Below, piece after piece: positions 36,746-45,573 of a DNA stretch of 64,000 bases. Positions within the stretch are counted from its first letter, which is position 1. Every line of letters begins with the position of its first letter. Position numbers and translations under genes: made by a program. Below the pieces are notes generated by a model. It was not told the origin of the DNA. It was given only the letters and a program-made list of their open reading frames with translations, and did no database searches. Source of the DNA: Thermoleptolyngbya sichuanensis A183 (GTDB taxonomy: Bacteria > Cyanobacteriota > Cyanobacteriia > Elainellales > Elainellaceae); assembly GCF_013177315.1 (NCBI RefSeq), contig NZ_CP053661.1:1302001-1366000 (forward strand). Reading direction: 5' to 3'.

Positions 36746-37789
36746 CTACATATTGCGAGAGTGTCCGCTAAAGACCCGCTCAAGCTGCTTGAAGTTTTCT
36801 AGCACACGCCCAGTGCCCAGCACTACGCAACTCAGTGGGTCGGCTGCAACGTGAACCACAATTCCTGTCTCATGGCTGATCAGGGTATCTAGCCCACGCA
36901 GCAAGGCTCCGCCCCCTGCCAGCATGATCCCCCGATCGATGATGTCTGCCGCCAGTTCAGGAGGGGTGCGCTCCAGCGTGCGCTTAACAGCTTCGATGAT
37001 GACCGACAGAGGTTCTGCCATCGCTTCACGGATCTCTGGCGCTTTCACCGAAACGGTGCGGGGCAGCCCCGACAGTAGGTGCAGCCCTCGAACATCCATA
37101 ATGATGTCGTCATGGTTGTCCGTTGGATAGGCGGAGCCGACCGTGATTTTGATTTCCTCTGCTGTACGTTCCCCAATCACCAGGTTGTGAACCTTTTTCA
37201 TATATTGGGAAATGGCCTCGCTTAGCTCGTCGCCAGCAACCCGCACCGATTCGCTCAGCACAGTGCCCTGCAAGCTTAGCACTGCGACCTCGGTGGTGCC
37301 ACCGCCGATGTCGATAATCATGTTTCCAGTCGGCTCTGCCACAGGCAAGCCAGCCCCAATGGCTGCGGCCACAGGTTCATCAATCAAATAAACATCTCGG
37401 GCTCCCGCCTGGGATGCAGCTTCCATCACAGCCCGACGCTCAACGCCCGTCACGCCACTGGGAATGCCAATCACGATACGAGGGGAAACGAGCGTCCGAC
37501 CTTCATGGACGCGGCGGATGAAGTGCTTGAGCATTAGCTCAGCCGTGTCAAAATCTGCAATCACCCCATCACGCAGGGGGCGCAGTGCCATCACGTTTCC
37601 GGGAGTCCGTCCCAGCATCTTCTTGGCATCTTCGCCAACGGCTAGGGGTACTTTCTCGTTTTGGTCGATGGCTACCACTGATGGTTCTTGAAGCACAATG
37701 CCCCGACCCGAAACGTAGACCAGGGTGTTTGCTGTGCCCAGGTCGATACCCATGTCGCGTGACAACGAGAAGCGGTTAAAAAGTCCCAC
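36746..37789 (-). CDS. mreB: rod shape-determining protein MreB
   Basis: The 347-residue actin-like protein has [27 protein letters not shown], the phosphate loop [16 protein letters not shown] and the adenosine motif [22 protein letters not shown]. It forms filaments on the inner face of the plasma membrane that guide sidewall synthesis. It is the first gene of mreBCD; the 142-bp spacer to mreC is longer than the mreC-mreD one. Confidence 0.96.
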   Translation of the reverse strand: MGLFNRFSLSRDMGIDLGTANTLVYVSGRGIVLQEPSVVAIDQNEKVPLAVGEDAKKMLGRTPGNVMALRPLRDGVIADFDTAELMLKHFIRRVHEGRTLVSPRIVIGIPSGVTGVERRAVMEAASQAGARDVYLIDEPVAAAIGAGLPVAEPTGNMIIDIGGGTTEVAVLSLQGTVLSESVRVAGDELSEAISQYMKKVHNLVIGERTAEEIKITVGSAYPTDNHDDIIMDVRGLHLLSGLPRTVSVKAPEIREAMAEPLSVIIEAVKRTLERTPPELAADIIDRGIMLAGGGALLRGLDTLISHETGIVVHVAADPLSCVVLGTGRVLENFKQLERVFSGHSRNM

Positions 37790-38064
37790 TAGCCTAACAA
37801 GCTCCTAGTTACAAAAACACTACTGCGATCGCTCTAAATGCCCCGATAACTCAGGTAAAATCCTTGGCTGGCACCTGGTTAACGATTCTGAGGTGATGAC
37901 GATGCTCAGGGGTAAACTTGCAGATGCTGCCCGATGAACCGGACTTCCCTTTTCAGAGAGCCGCCTTGCTTTTGAAAAGCAGCTTTGCTGCTGATGCTGC
38001 ACAGATTCGTCATGCCTTGAACTCAACTCTACCTGCACAACGCTGCTAAGCCAATGCCTTCAAA

Positions 38065-38109
38065 ATTTAGTGTTTCCAGATTTAGTGTTTCCAGAATTAG
38101 TGTCTCCAA
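38065..38109. repeat. 15-bp tandem array, 3 copies
   Basis: ATTTAGTGTTTCCAG occurs twice exactly and a third time as AATTAGTGTCTCCAA. Confidence 0.88.
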
Positions 38110-38243
38110 ACAATACCTCAGGGTTCCAACCCAGCTCCAAGAATTTAACGCATGAGTATGGAAGAGATTCAAGTACAACAGTCTAACTCCGTCGATGGGA
38201 TTGTATTACGATTTTTGTCAACCGTCTAGTCGGAATATGCCTA

Positions 38244-38383
38244 AGAGCTAATTTATGAAGCAAATCTTAAGAAGCCTGAAACTCTTGGCATGTGTGGCTT
38301 TGAGGTCATGTTTGCCCAGGAAAAGCGGTTTCTCGGAAATCCTTGATTAACAAGGCTTTCAGGCTCCTTTACAAATTAGCTCT
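38244..38383. repeat. 140-bp MITE-like element, copy 2
   Basis: It matches 31890-32029 at all but one base and lies in the same orientation. Flanking sequence differs from copy 1, showing the element itself moved. No 68-bp flanking duplication is present here. Confidence 0.92.
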
Positions 38384-38891
38384 AAGATGCTGATCGGGTT
38401 TGGGCTGACTGAGTGAATGAGGACGATTGCCCACACTTGAAGGCCAGCCGCCAACATCTTGTTGCTAGTTCCCGGCTCGATCTGGTCATTAGATCCTGAC
38501 GGATTGCACCCCGCTCACGATACCGCAAAACTGATCCCTGTGGCGCAAGATACCAGGAAGATTATGGAAGGTGGATGGATGGGGGCGATCGCGCAGTTGG
38601 CGATCGCCAACCGATGCCAATTTGACGATGTTTCCGGCGCTTGCTAAAGCGAAAAAATTTGGACAAAACAGTCTGGCAATCATCCGGCAATCAAGGGAGC
38701 AACCGCTTCAAAATCCGGCTAGATCCTGTTAAAATAGGACAGGCATACTACACAAGGCGATATGCAATTCTAATCATTCCTCTGATTTTTTTAGGAATTA
38801 ATTTTGAAAGGATTGATCGACTCAGATTTTCTTCGTCTTTGGCTTTAGTTGCTGTTTCCAAAGTTTTGATTTTAGGTTTGGGGAATATCCT

Positions 38892-39260
38892 ATGAGCTTG
38901 AACGTCGTTACCTTGGTGGGTCGGGCGGGTCGTGATCCGGATGTAAAGTATTTCGAGTCGGGTAGCGTGGTCTGCAAGTTTACGCTGGCAGTGAACCGCC
39001 GCACGCGCAACAGCGACGAGCCAGACTGGTTCAACCTGGAGATGTGGGGCAAGACGGCTGAAGTAGCTGCAAACTATGTCCGAAAAGGCAGCCTGATTGG
39101 AGTCAGCGGCTCTCTCAAGTTTGAATACTGGAAAGATCGAGCCACTGGAGCCGATCGCTCTGCGCCTGTGATTCGGGTTGACCGAATGGAATTGCTGGGA
39201 TCTAAGCGTGACAATGAGGCGGCGGCAGCCTCTGGTGGCTATGCCGATGATGAGTTCTAG
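38892..39260 (+). CDS. ssb: single-stranded DNA-binding protein
   Basis: The 122-residue protein has the OB fold SLNVVTLVGRAGRDPDVKYFESG ... CKFTLAVNRRTRNSDEPDWFNLEMWGKTAEVAANYVRKGSLIGVSGSLKFEYWKD. It ends YADDEF, a reduced form of the acidic tip that recruits repair and replication partners. The short length without a long linker is normal for a cyanobacterial SSB. Confidence 0.93.
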   Translation: MSLNVVTLVGRAGRDPDVKYFESGSVVCKFTLAVNRRTRNSDEPDWFNLEMWGKTAEVAANYVRKGSLIGVSGSLKFEYWKDRATGADRSAPVIRVDRMELLGSKRDNEAAAASGGYADDEF

Positions 39261-39502
39261 ACAGTGCGGCCTGAGTTTTAGCAAGGGGCGATCGCCCATC
39301 GGACAAAAGCTCGCCTAAGGTTCGGCATATTCTCACGGTTGCTTCAGTTTCCTCACAAAAGGGTTCTGGGGCACTCAGTGCTGTTTCAGGTTCCCCTCAG
39401 CCAGAGCCGCCAAGATGTGAGTTATCTCGGAAAGGACTCCCAAGCCTTGCCAATAGCAGGCCGGAACCTTCTACGGATTGACTAACATCAAGGAGGTTTG
39501 CG

Positions 39503-39643
39503 ATGAAACGAATTGTTCTCGTGGCGCTGTTTGCGCTGGTGCTGTTTACAGCCGTTGCTCCAGTGGCGCTTGCTCGAAGAGGAACTAGTACCTGTCCTCT
39601 GGACGGAACCCGCTGCGTTGGATCGGGGGGCGGCGGCGATTAG
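39503..39643 (+). CDS. small secreted Cys-containing peptide (46 aa)
   Basis: This short gene is well supported by local signals: AGGAGG lies 7 bp before ATG 39503. The product begins MKRIVLVALFALVLFTAVAP, a textbook signal peptide with cleavage after ALA near residue 25. The mature part of about 21 residues is RRGTSTCPLDGTRCVG followed by SGGGGD, with two Cys six residues apart and a Gly-rich end. I recognise no family. A 13-bp repeat array and a strong hairpin follow. Neighbours are ssb upstream and a minus-strand amine oxidase gene; neither predicts a role. The two Cys may form a disulfide or bind a metal or cofactor. Confidence 0.65.
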   Translation: MKRIVLVALFALVLFTAVAPVALARRGTSTCPLDGTRCVGSGGGGD

Positions 39644-39665
39644 GATTGGGCGATCGCACTATGAA

Positions 39666-39743
39666 ATCGCCCTGTAAGATTGCCCAGTCAAATCGCGCTG
39701 TGAAATCGCGCTGTGAGATTACACTGCGAAATCGCCCTGTGAT
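39666..39743. repeat. 13-bp tandem array, 6 copies
   Basis: Six units of 13 bp (ATCGCCCTGTAAG, ATTGCCCAGTCAA, ATCGCGCTGTGAA, ATCGCGCTGTGAG, ATTACACTGCGAA, ATCGCCCTGTGAT) begin 23 bp after the stop of the small secreted peptide. Confidence 0.88.
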
Positions 39744-39757
39744 GTAGACGATAAAAG

Positions 39758-39789
39758 ACCCTGGCAGAAGATGGGAATCTTGCCAGGGT
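39758..39789 (-). terminator. hairpin between the small peptide gene and the amine oxidase gene
   Basis: ACCCTGGCA and TGCCAGGGT, extended by AGAT/ATCT, make a long stem. In the minus direction it is followed by CTTTTAT, so it most likely ends the amine oxidase transcript; it may act in both directions. Confidence 0.65.
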
Positions 39790-39820
39790 TTCTGATGAAG
39801 CTACCAGGTCTTTTCAACTT

Positions 39821-41416
39821 TTATGCCTGAAGAATGCTGCGGGTAGCGATTTCAGCCGTCTCTACTGCGCCATTCATATAGCCCTGGGATTCTAGAGAGC
39901 AGTGTTCCCCTGCGAACCAGAGATTGCCCACCCGCTCGATTTCGGCTCCGGCGATCGCCGTCCACTGCCCGGGCCGATAGCAGGAATAAGACCCCAGCGC
40001 GTGGGGTTCGGCCGCCCAAATTGCGCGGAGCGATCGCCCTTTTTGCACTTCAGCAATGCCTGGAAAGATCTGGTCTAGATCAGCGGCGAGCGCCTTGGCG
40101 TGGGTGGCGGGGCTATCGGCCGCCAGCAATACGCCCTGTCGTCCCGCCCGTAGGTCTGTCACCCAGGCGCTCGGCCCCGGCGAGTAGCGGGCGCTTTCCC
40201 AGGTATTTTGAAAATCCAGGTCAGTGTAGACGCTGATGGTGGAGCCGTAGCGGGTGCGCCAGATACGCTCCTGGAAGGGGACGGCCAGCTTGCTGCTGGT
40301 GCCATAGCCCAACTCGGCGATCGCCTTTTGCTTGACGGGCGGCAGGTCTATCGCGAGTTCCACCTGTCGCAGCACCGAAAACGGAATGGTCAGCAGCACC
40401 TTTTCGTAGCTGCGCTCGATGCTCTTGCCGTCTTGTCGCAGGCTGACGCGATAGCGCCCATCGGGGGCGAGGCGAATCGATTCCAGAGCGGTGTTGAGGG
40501 CGATCGCCCCCGCAACCCGTTGTGCCAGCGCTTCAGGAATCGACTGGTTGCCGCCGACCACATGCCAACGCTCGTCGCTGTCGCCGTAGGTGCTCCACTG
40601 CCCCACCTCTGTCCCAATCAGATAGAGCATGTTCAAGCAGGACATATCTTCTGCGTCTCGTCCAAATTCGGTGATGTAGGCTACCCGCACCAGTTGGTGA
40701 ATCACCGGGTCAATCTCTGCCGCATCCAGATATTCTGCCAGCGACAGCCGATCGAGCTGGGCGGCGTGGTCATTATGCTGGCGATAGGTGATGCCTCGCC
40801 CCATCGCCAGCAAGTCCTGCGTGATTCGCTTGGCGAGGGGGGCAAACCGCTCCACCACTGCCTCATGGCTCACCTTTTGTCCCTGGAAATACAGCACCTC
40901 CGGCTCTAGCCCCGCATCAGCCGCCCGCAGGTCAGACAATTCCAGTCCCAATTCTGCGGCCAGAGCGCGGACGTGGGTATGGCGCGTGTCGATAAATTCG
41001 CCACCCAGTTCCACTGTCCCCGGCAGTCCATCCGGGTTTCGCACAGTCCGCAGCCGACCGCCGATGCGGGCACTGGCTTCGACTAGCTCAAACGGCATAC
41101 CTGCCTGCTGGAGCCGATAGGCAGCCGTTAATCCTGCCACACCCGCTCCCACAATCAGCACGGGCGATGAGTTTTCGCCAGAGCGAGTGGGCTGCCCCGA
41201 TGGATAAGAGCGATCGTCCCCCACCGAGTCTTTCATTCCCAAACTGCCCATCCCCAGCGTGCCACCCAGCACTGCGCCTGCCTGCAACACGCGCCGCCGC
41301 GACAGGTTTGCATCCAGCCACCCCGACGCTTCGGGCAGGGACATTTGTGTTTGCTCAGACCATTGCGAAATTCGATAAGCTCGGCGAAAAAGCGTAATTA
41401 ATCGACTTCTAGACAT
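39821..41416 (-). CDS. flavin amine oxidase with Tat signal
   Basis: The 531-residue protein has a twin-arginine signal region (SRRRVLQAGAVLGGTLGMG, about residues 39-57), so export in folded form is likely. The FAD-binding motif VLIVGAGVAGLTAAYRLQQAG follows, then GGRLRTVRN and GTVELGGEFID. Near the end come NLWFAGEHCSLESQGYMNGAVETAE, the flavin-contacting block of monoamine / L-amino-acid oxidases. It would oxidise an amine or amino acid in the periplasm with H2O2 release; the substrate is unknown. The Tat signal is preceded by about 38 extra residues, unusual but common when a start is placed early. Confidence 0.83.
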   Translation of the reverse strand: MSRSRLITLFRRAYRISQWSEQTQMSLPEASGWLDANLSRRRVLQAGAVLGGTLGMGSLGMKDSVGDDRSYPSGQPTRSGENSSPVLIVGAGVAGLTAAYRLQQAGMPFELVEASARIGGRLRTVRNPDGLPGTVELGGEFIDTRHTHVRALAAELGLELSDLRAADAGLEPEVLYFQGQKVSHEAVVERFAPLAKRITQDLLAMGRGITYRQHNDHAAQLDRLSLAEYLDAAEIDPVIHQLVRVAYITEFGRDAEDMSCLNMLYLIGTEVGQWSTYGDSDERWHVVGGNQSIPEALAQRVAGAIALNTALESIRLAPDGRYRVSLRQDGKSIERSYEKVLLTIPFSVLRQVELAIDLPPVKQKAIAELGYGTSSKLAVPFQERIWRTRYGSTISVYTDLDFQNTWESARYSPGPSAWVTDLRAGRQGVLLAADSPATHAKALAADLDQIFPGIAEVQKGRSLRAIWAAEPHALGSYSCYRPGQWTAIAGAEIERVGNLWFAGEHCSLESQGYMNGAVETAEIATRSILQA

Positions 41417-41694
41417 ACAAAACGAAAAACTAAGAAAGACTGGGAATAGATCCCCGGCTCAAAAGCCAGCCGTTATCTAACGTGACATCTCAAGGTGACA
41501 TCTCAAGGTGATGACATCTAAGGTGACAGTAGCGGCTTCTCACGGGCGCTACGCTTTGCCATCCTGTATCCCCAATCGCCACGCTAGCGCTTTTTTTAGC
41601 GAACGGGTGTAAACCTGATGGGCGATCGCCCATCCACAGCGCCCCTGCACAGAAGCGCCCACCATCCCAAAAAGACCAGCCTAAAAGTCCCAGC

Positions 41695-43515
41695 CTAATC
41701 AGACACGACCCCACCCTGGGGCGCAGCCTGGCTATCGGGCTGGGTTTTATTGAAATACGTTTCCAGCACTTGCTTCACCATCGGCGCAGCCACCTTGCCG
41801 CCGCCTCCCTCAGGGGAATTCTCGATAAACGCTACCACGACAATTTCTGGATTATCCAGCGGAGCATAGCCGCCATACCAGGCGTGGGATTTGCGCGGTG
41901 GATCTTCGGCAGTACCCGTTTTGCCCGCGTTGGGCGGCAGGCTGGGCGTATTCATCACTGTGCCCGTGCCGCTGCTGACCACCCGACGTAGCCCATCTTG
42001 CAAAATTCTCAGTGTCGTAGGACTCAGACCAATAGGAGTGCGCCACGAGCGGGCTGCCTCCTGGTCTTTTAGCAAATGGGGACGCACCAAATCACCGCCA
42101 TTCGCGGGCACTGCAAACATCACCGCCACCTGGAGCGGCGAGGCCTGCATATAGCCCTGACCGATGGACATATTGATGGTGTCGCCGATAAACCATTCCT
42201 CATCCAGGTTTTCGCGCTTCCAGACCGGATCGGGCACCAGCCCCGCCGATTCTTCAGCCGCCAGTTCAATGCCCGTTTTCCGTCCAAAGCCGTAGCGCCG
42301 CGTCCACTCAATCAGCGGTTCATGGCCCATGCCCATCGCGGTTTGGTAGAAAAACGTATCGCTGCTCCAGGCCATGGCTCCGCGAAAATCCAGCGGCCCA
42401 AAGCCTGCATTGTTCCAGTCCCAAAACTTGATACCGCCGACTTCGATGTAGGGTCGAGTCCGAAGAACGGTGCTGGGGGAATAGCGCCCCGACTCAATCG
42501 CCGCTGTCGTGGTGACAATCTTAAAGGTGCTGGCCGGCGGATAGCCCTGGAGGGCCCGGTTGACAAACGGATAGGACTTGCTTTGCAACTCCTGCCACTG
42601 GGCATCCGTAATGTGGGTAGAAAAAAGATTGGGGTCAAAGGCTGGACGGCTGACGAGCGCCAGTACGGCTCCGTTGCGCGGATCGAGGGCAACGATCGCC
42701 CCTTTGCGATCGCCCAACACCGTTTCCGCCGCCTTTTGCAAATCTAGATCCAGCGTCAGCGTCACGGTATTGCCCGCCCGTGCCGACTTTTCGCCCAGCA
42801 CTCGCAGCACATGGCCCATGCCGTCCACCTCGACCTGCTGCCCGCCCCACTGCCCCCGGAGTTGCCGTTCAAACGCCGCCTCCACGCCCATCTGCCCGAC
42901 CACATCCCCCAAGCGATAGCCTTCAGACCGCCGCCGTTCCAAGTCTTCGTCTGACATTTCGCCCGTATAGCCCAGCACATGGGCCGCCAGATCCCCGTGG
43001 GGATAGTAGCGCACCGCCTCTGCCTGCACCTGCACCCCCGGCATCTGCTGGCTAAACTCGGCCAGCGCTGTTACCTGGGCGGGGCTGATGCCACGAGCGA
43101 TGCGGAGTAGTTCTGGAGAGCTATAGCCAGCCTGATCTAGCCGCTTCTGGATAGTCTCTTCAGGAATATTGAGGATCGTGGATAGCCGCTTGACAATGGG
43201 CCGCCAGTTGGCCTGGCGATTGGCAATCGGCCAGAGAAACACCGCATAGGAAAGGCGGCTCCCTGCCAGCGTCCGCCCTTTGCGGTCGAGGATTCGCCCC
43301 CGCTCTGGCGGTCGAGGAATCAGCCGCACCCGGTTGTCGTCTGCCAATTGCCGATTGTATTGCCCTTCGACCAGTTGCAGGTAGGCCAGGCGAGTGCCGA
43401 TGCCTCCTAGCAGAGCGACGGTGACGGTGAGCATCACCACCAGCGATTGGTAGGACTTGCCCACGGTGCGGCCCGTTTGTTGCCGCACGGTTGGCGGATT
43501 TTGCGTCAGCGTCAT
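41695..43515 (-). CDS. mrdA: penicillin-binding protein 2 (elongation transpeptidase)
   Basis: The 606-residue protein has an N-terminal anchor (SLVVMLTVTVALLGGIGTRLAYL) and the pedestal domain with RGRILDRKGRTLAGSR. The transpeptidase has SxxK in PPASTFKIV, SxN-like SSDTFFYQ and KTG in GKTGTAEDPPRKSHAWYGG. It cross-links sidewall peptidoglycan with MreBCD/RodA. No rodA gene is adjacent. The usual C-terminal end is present. Confidence 0.93.
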   Translation of the reverse strand: MTLTQNPPTVRQQTGRTVGKSYQSLVVMLTVTVALLGGIGTRLAYLQLVEGQYNRQLADDNRVRLIPRPPERGRILDRKGRTLAGSRLSYAVFLWPIANRQANWRPIVKRLSTILNIPEETIQKRLDQAGYSSPELLRIARGISPAQVTALAEFSQQMPGVQVQAEAVRYYPHGDLAAHVLGYTGEMSDEDLERRRSEGYRLGDVVGQMGVEAAFERQLRGQWGGQQVEVDGMGHVLRVLGEKSARAGNTVTLTLDLDLQKAAETVLGDRKGAIVALDPRNGAVLALVSRPAFDPNLFSTHITDAQWQELQSKSYPFVNRALQGYPPASTFKIVTTTAAIESGRYSPSTVLRTRPYIEVGGIKFWDWNNAGFGPLDFRGAMAWSSDTFFYQTAMGMGHEPLIEWTRRYGFGRKTGIELAAEESAGLVPDPVWKRENLDEEWFIGDTINMSIGQGYMQASPLQVAVMFAVPANGGDLVRPHLLKDQEAARSWRTPIGLSPTTLRILQDGLRRVVSSGTGTVMNTPSLPPNAGKTGTAEDPPRKSHAWYGGYAPLDNPEIVVVAFIENSPEGGGGKVAAPMVKQVLETYFNKTQPDSQAAPQGGVVSD

Positions 43516-44280
43516 AAATAAAAACGCGCCCTCTGACAGAACCTCTGAAACCCAGTGCGGGTTGGAGAAACGTTAAATGTTTAGTAAATCATTAAGGTAA
43601 ATCAATTCACATAGTTTACCGCCATTGATCCCAGTGTTGATCCCCGGTAGTGTCGGATTCAGCTACCTGTATTTTGGACTGTATCTTGGACTGTATCTTG
43701 GTATATGGCGATCGCCCCTACATCCCAAACTCGCCATAGCTAGTGCCGAAATCACTCAGCCCAGATTGCCAAACGGTATACCAAACAACCGTTGATTACC
43801 CTGGCTTCTTTGAAGATGAAGGGAAAGTTAGCCGGATGGAATGTTTGTTATGCAACATCTGTCCTGCAATGTTTGTTATGGCGTGTCGGCGGCCGTCTGC
43901 GTAGATCCAGCTTGAAAAGCGCATAGCGATAGTCGTGACCCCGTCGCGGGCAAACTGACTTACAAGCTGAGTCGCTGTCCCGGAATTGCGAAATGTCCCG
44001 GCATTCGAGCATTTCCATCTTGCGAATTTCAAATCCAGCAATTTCAAATCCAAACAGTTTCAAATCCAGCAATTTCACGAGTCTACAGGCTTCATCCCTT
44101 AGGATATTTACAAGTCATCAAAGTACGAGTCATAAAATCACATAGGATCAGGCGTTTGTCTGCCCCCTCGTCGCCCATAGGGACTCACATACTCAGCACA
44201 AAGACTTAACTGCTAAAATCTCAGACCTAAGCCTTGACCACTGCCCCGTTCTAGCAGAATCTCTACAGGGAATTTGCCAC
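43516..44280. other. 765-bp gap between PBP2 and potA
   Basis: The only notable structure is the TTTCAAATCCAGCAA repeat near 44030-44080 (periods of 14-16 bp). Two minus-strand frames over it (near 43796-44078) read through the repeats and are not supported. Promoters for the divergent mrdA and potA genes should lie here, but no clear box is seen. Confidence 0.55.
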
Positions 44281-45420
44281 ATGGCACAGACCATCACCCC
44301 AAATCAGTCCACGGTAGAAACCGAAACCCAATATGATGTCGAACTCCGCAGAGTATTCAAGGTCTTCGATGGCTATACAGCGGTTCGCGGTATCGACTTG
44401 AACGTGCGGCAAGGGGAGTTCTTCAGCATTCTTGGCCCTTCCGGCTGCGGCAAAACCACAACGCTGCGCCTGGTGGCGGGGTTCGACGAGCCAACGGCAG
44501 GTGAGGTGTTACTCCAAGGCAGGTCAATGGTGGGCGTGCCGCCCTATCGCCGTCCGGTGAATACAGTGTTTCAGAGCTACGCGCTGTTCGGACACATGAC
44601 CGTGTGGGACAATGTGGCGTTTGGGCTGCGGCTAAAAAATAAGAGCAAGGCAGAGGTTCAAAAAGCAGTTGGAGAAGCGCTGCAACTGGTCAAGATGGAG
44701 TCTTTTTCCCGACGCTATCCGGCTCAGCTCTCTGGCGGACAGCAGCAGCGGGTCGCGCTGGCGCGGGCGCTGGCAAACCAGCCAACCGTCGTGCTGCTTG
44801 ACGAGCCATTGGGAGCGCTAGATCTGAAGCTGCGGAAAGAAATGCAGGTGGAGCTTTCAACGCTGCATCGAGAACTGGGTGTCACATTCATCATGGTGAC
44901 CCATGATCAGGAAGAAGCCCTCAGCCTGTCCGATCGGATTGCCGTGATGAATGAGGGGCGGGTAGAGCAAATTGGCACGCCCAGCGAGATTTACGAGTTT
45001 CCAGCTACGCCCTTTGTGGCCGACTTCATTGGCGAGACGAATCTATTCCAAGGGTATATGGCTGCCGCAGACCCGATGTTGATAAAAGTGGAAACCGAGC
45101 GCGGACTCCAGATGGTGGTGAAGCCGACGGAGGCTTGCCCCGGCGCGGCAGCGGAGCCTGTTGTGGTCAGCATTCGCCCCGAAAAGGTGCGGCTGTCGCT
45201 AGAGCCTCCTGGTAGCGAAACGAACTGTTTTGAAGGACGACTCCGGCACACTATGTACCTGGGCACCCATGTCCACTATGTGGTCGATTTGCCGACGGGG
45301 GATATGGTGACGGTGATGCGCCCAAATCGCCCAGAGTCGATGCTCCAGGTTGATATGCCTGTGTACGTATCCTGGTCGGCGGCAGATGCACTTCCCCTTG
45401 CAATTCAGCCTGGAGCCTAG
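44281..45420 (+). CDS. potA: polyamine ABC transporter ATPase PotA
   Basis: The 379-residue ATPase has GPSGCGKTTTLRLVAGF, LSGGQQQRVALARALANQP, VVLLDEPLGALDLKLRK and IMVTHDQEEALSLSDRI. A C-terminal TOBE domain with VVSIRPEKVRLS follows. The following genes encode a spermidine/putrescine-type binding protein and two permeases, which fixes the assignment over sulfate or iron systems. Its stop codon lies in a 14-bp array that runs toward the next gene. Confidence 0.9.
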   Translation: MAQTITPNQSTVETETQYDVELRRVFKVFDGYTAVRGIDLNVRQGEFFSILGPSGCGKTTTLRLVAGFDEPTAGEVLLQGRSMVGVPPYRRPVNTVFQSYALFGHMTVWDNVAFGLRLKNKSKAEVQKAVGEALQLVKMESFSRRYPAQLSGGQQQRVALARALANQPTVVLLDEPLGALDLKLRKEMQVELSTLHRELGVTFIMVTHDQEEALSLSDRIAVMNEGRVEQIGTPSEIYEFPATPFVADFIGETNLFQGYMAAADPMLIKVETERGLQMVVKPTEACPGAAAEPVVVSIRPEKVRLSLEPPGSETNCFEGRLRHTMYLGTHVHYVVDLPTGDMVTVMRPNRPESMLQVDMPVYVSWSAADALPLAIQPGA

Positions 45421-45460
45421 AGCCTGGAAGCTAGAGCCTGGAGCCTAGAGCCTGGAACCC
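45407..45460. repeat. 14-bp tandem array across the potA stop codon, 4 copies
   Basis: AGCCTGGAGCCTAG (45407-45420), AGCCTGGAAGCTAG (45421), AGCCTGGAGCCTAG (45435) and a partial copy (45449). The stop TAG of potA is the end of the first unit. Confidence 0.93.
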
Positions 45461-45573
45461 AGGGCCAAGGACGAAGGCGTTGGGAGTCAAGATTGGATGC
45501 ACTCCTTGGAATTACTGCCCTCAAAGGGGGCGGTTATTCTTCGCATGGACACCGCAGTTTTAGGAGATTTGCT

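Larger units (their letters stand above)
37790..38891. other. 1.1-kb gap between mreB and ssb
   Basis: Divergent promoters for mreB and ssb must lie here. It contains the 15-bp array at 38065-38109 and the 140-bp repeat at 38244-38383. Two short plus-strand frames at 38459-38647 and 38641-38895 lack family resemblance. The segment CTTTTGAAAAGCAGCTTTGCTGCTG near 37970 can fold but lacks a T-run. Confidence 0.55.

Noticed and set aside
38459-38895. Two short plus-strand frames before ssb (62 and 84 codons)
   Set aside because: No conserved sequence and they run into the ssb start; more likely leader sequence.
39503-39643. Small Cys peptide as substrate of the C39 exporter
   Set aside because: It has a Sec-type signal peptide rather than a double-glycine leader, and the glycines are at the C-terminal end.
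43796-44078. Minus-strand frames in the PBP2-potA gap
   Set aside because: They read through TTTCAAATCCAGCAA-type repeats and have no recognisable protein features.
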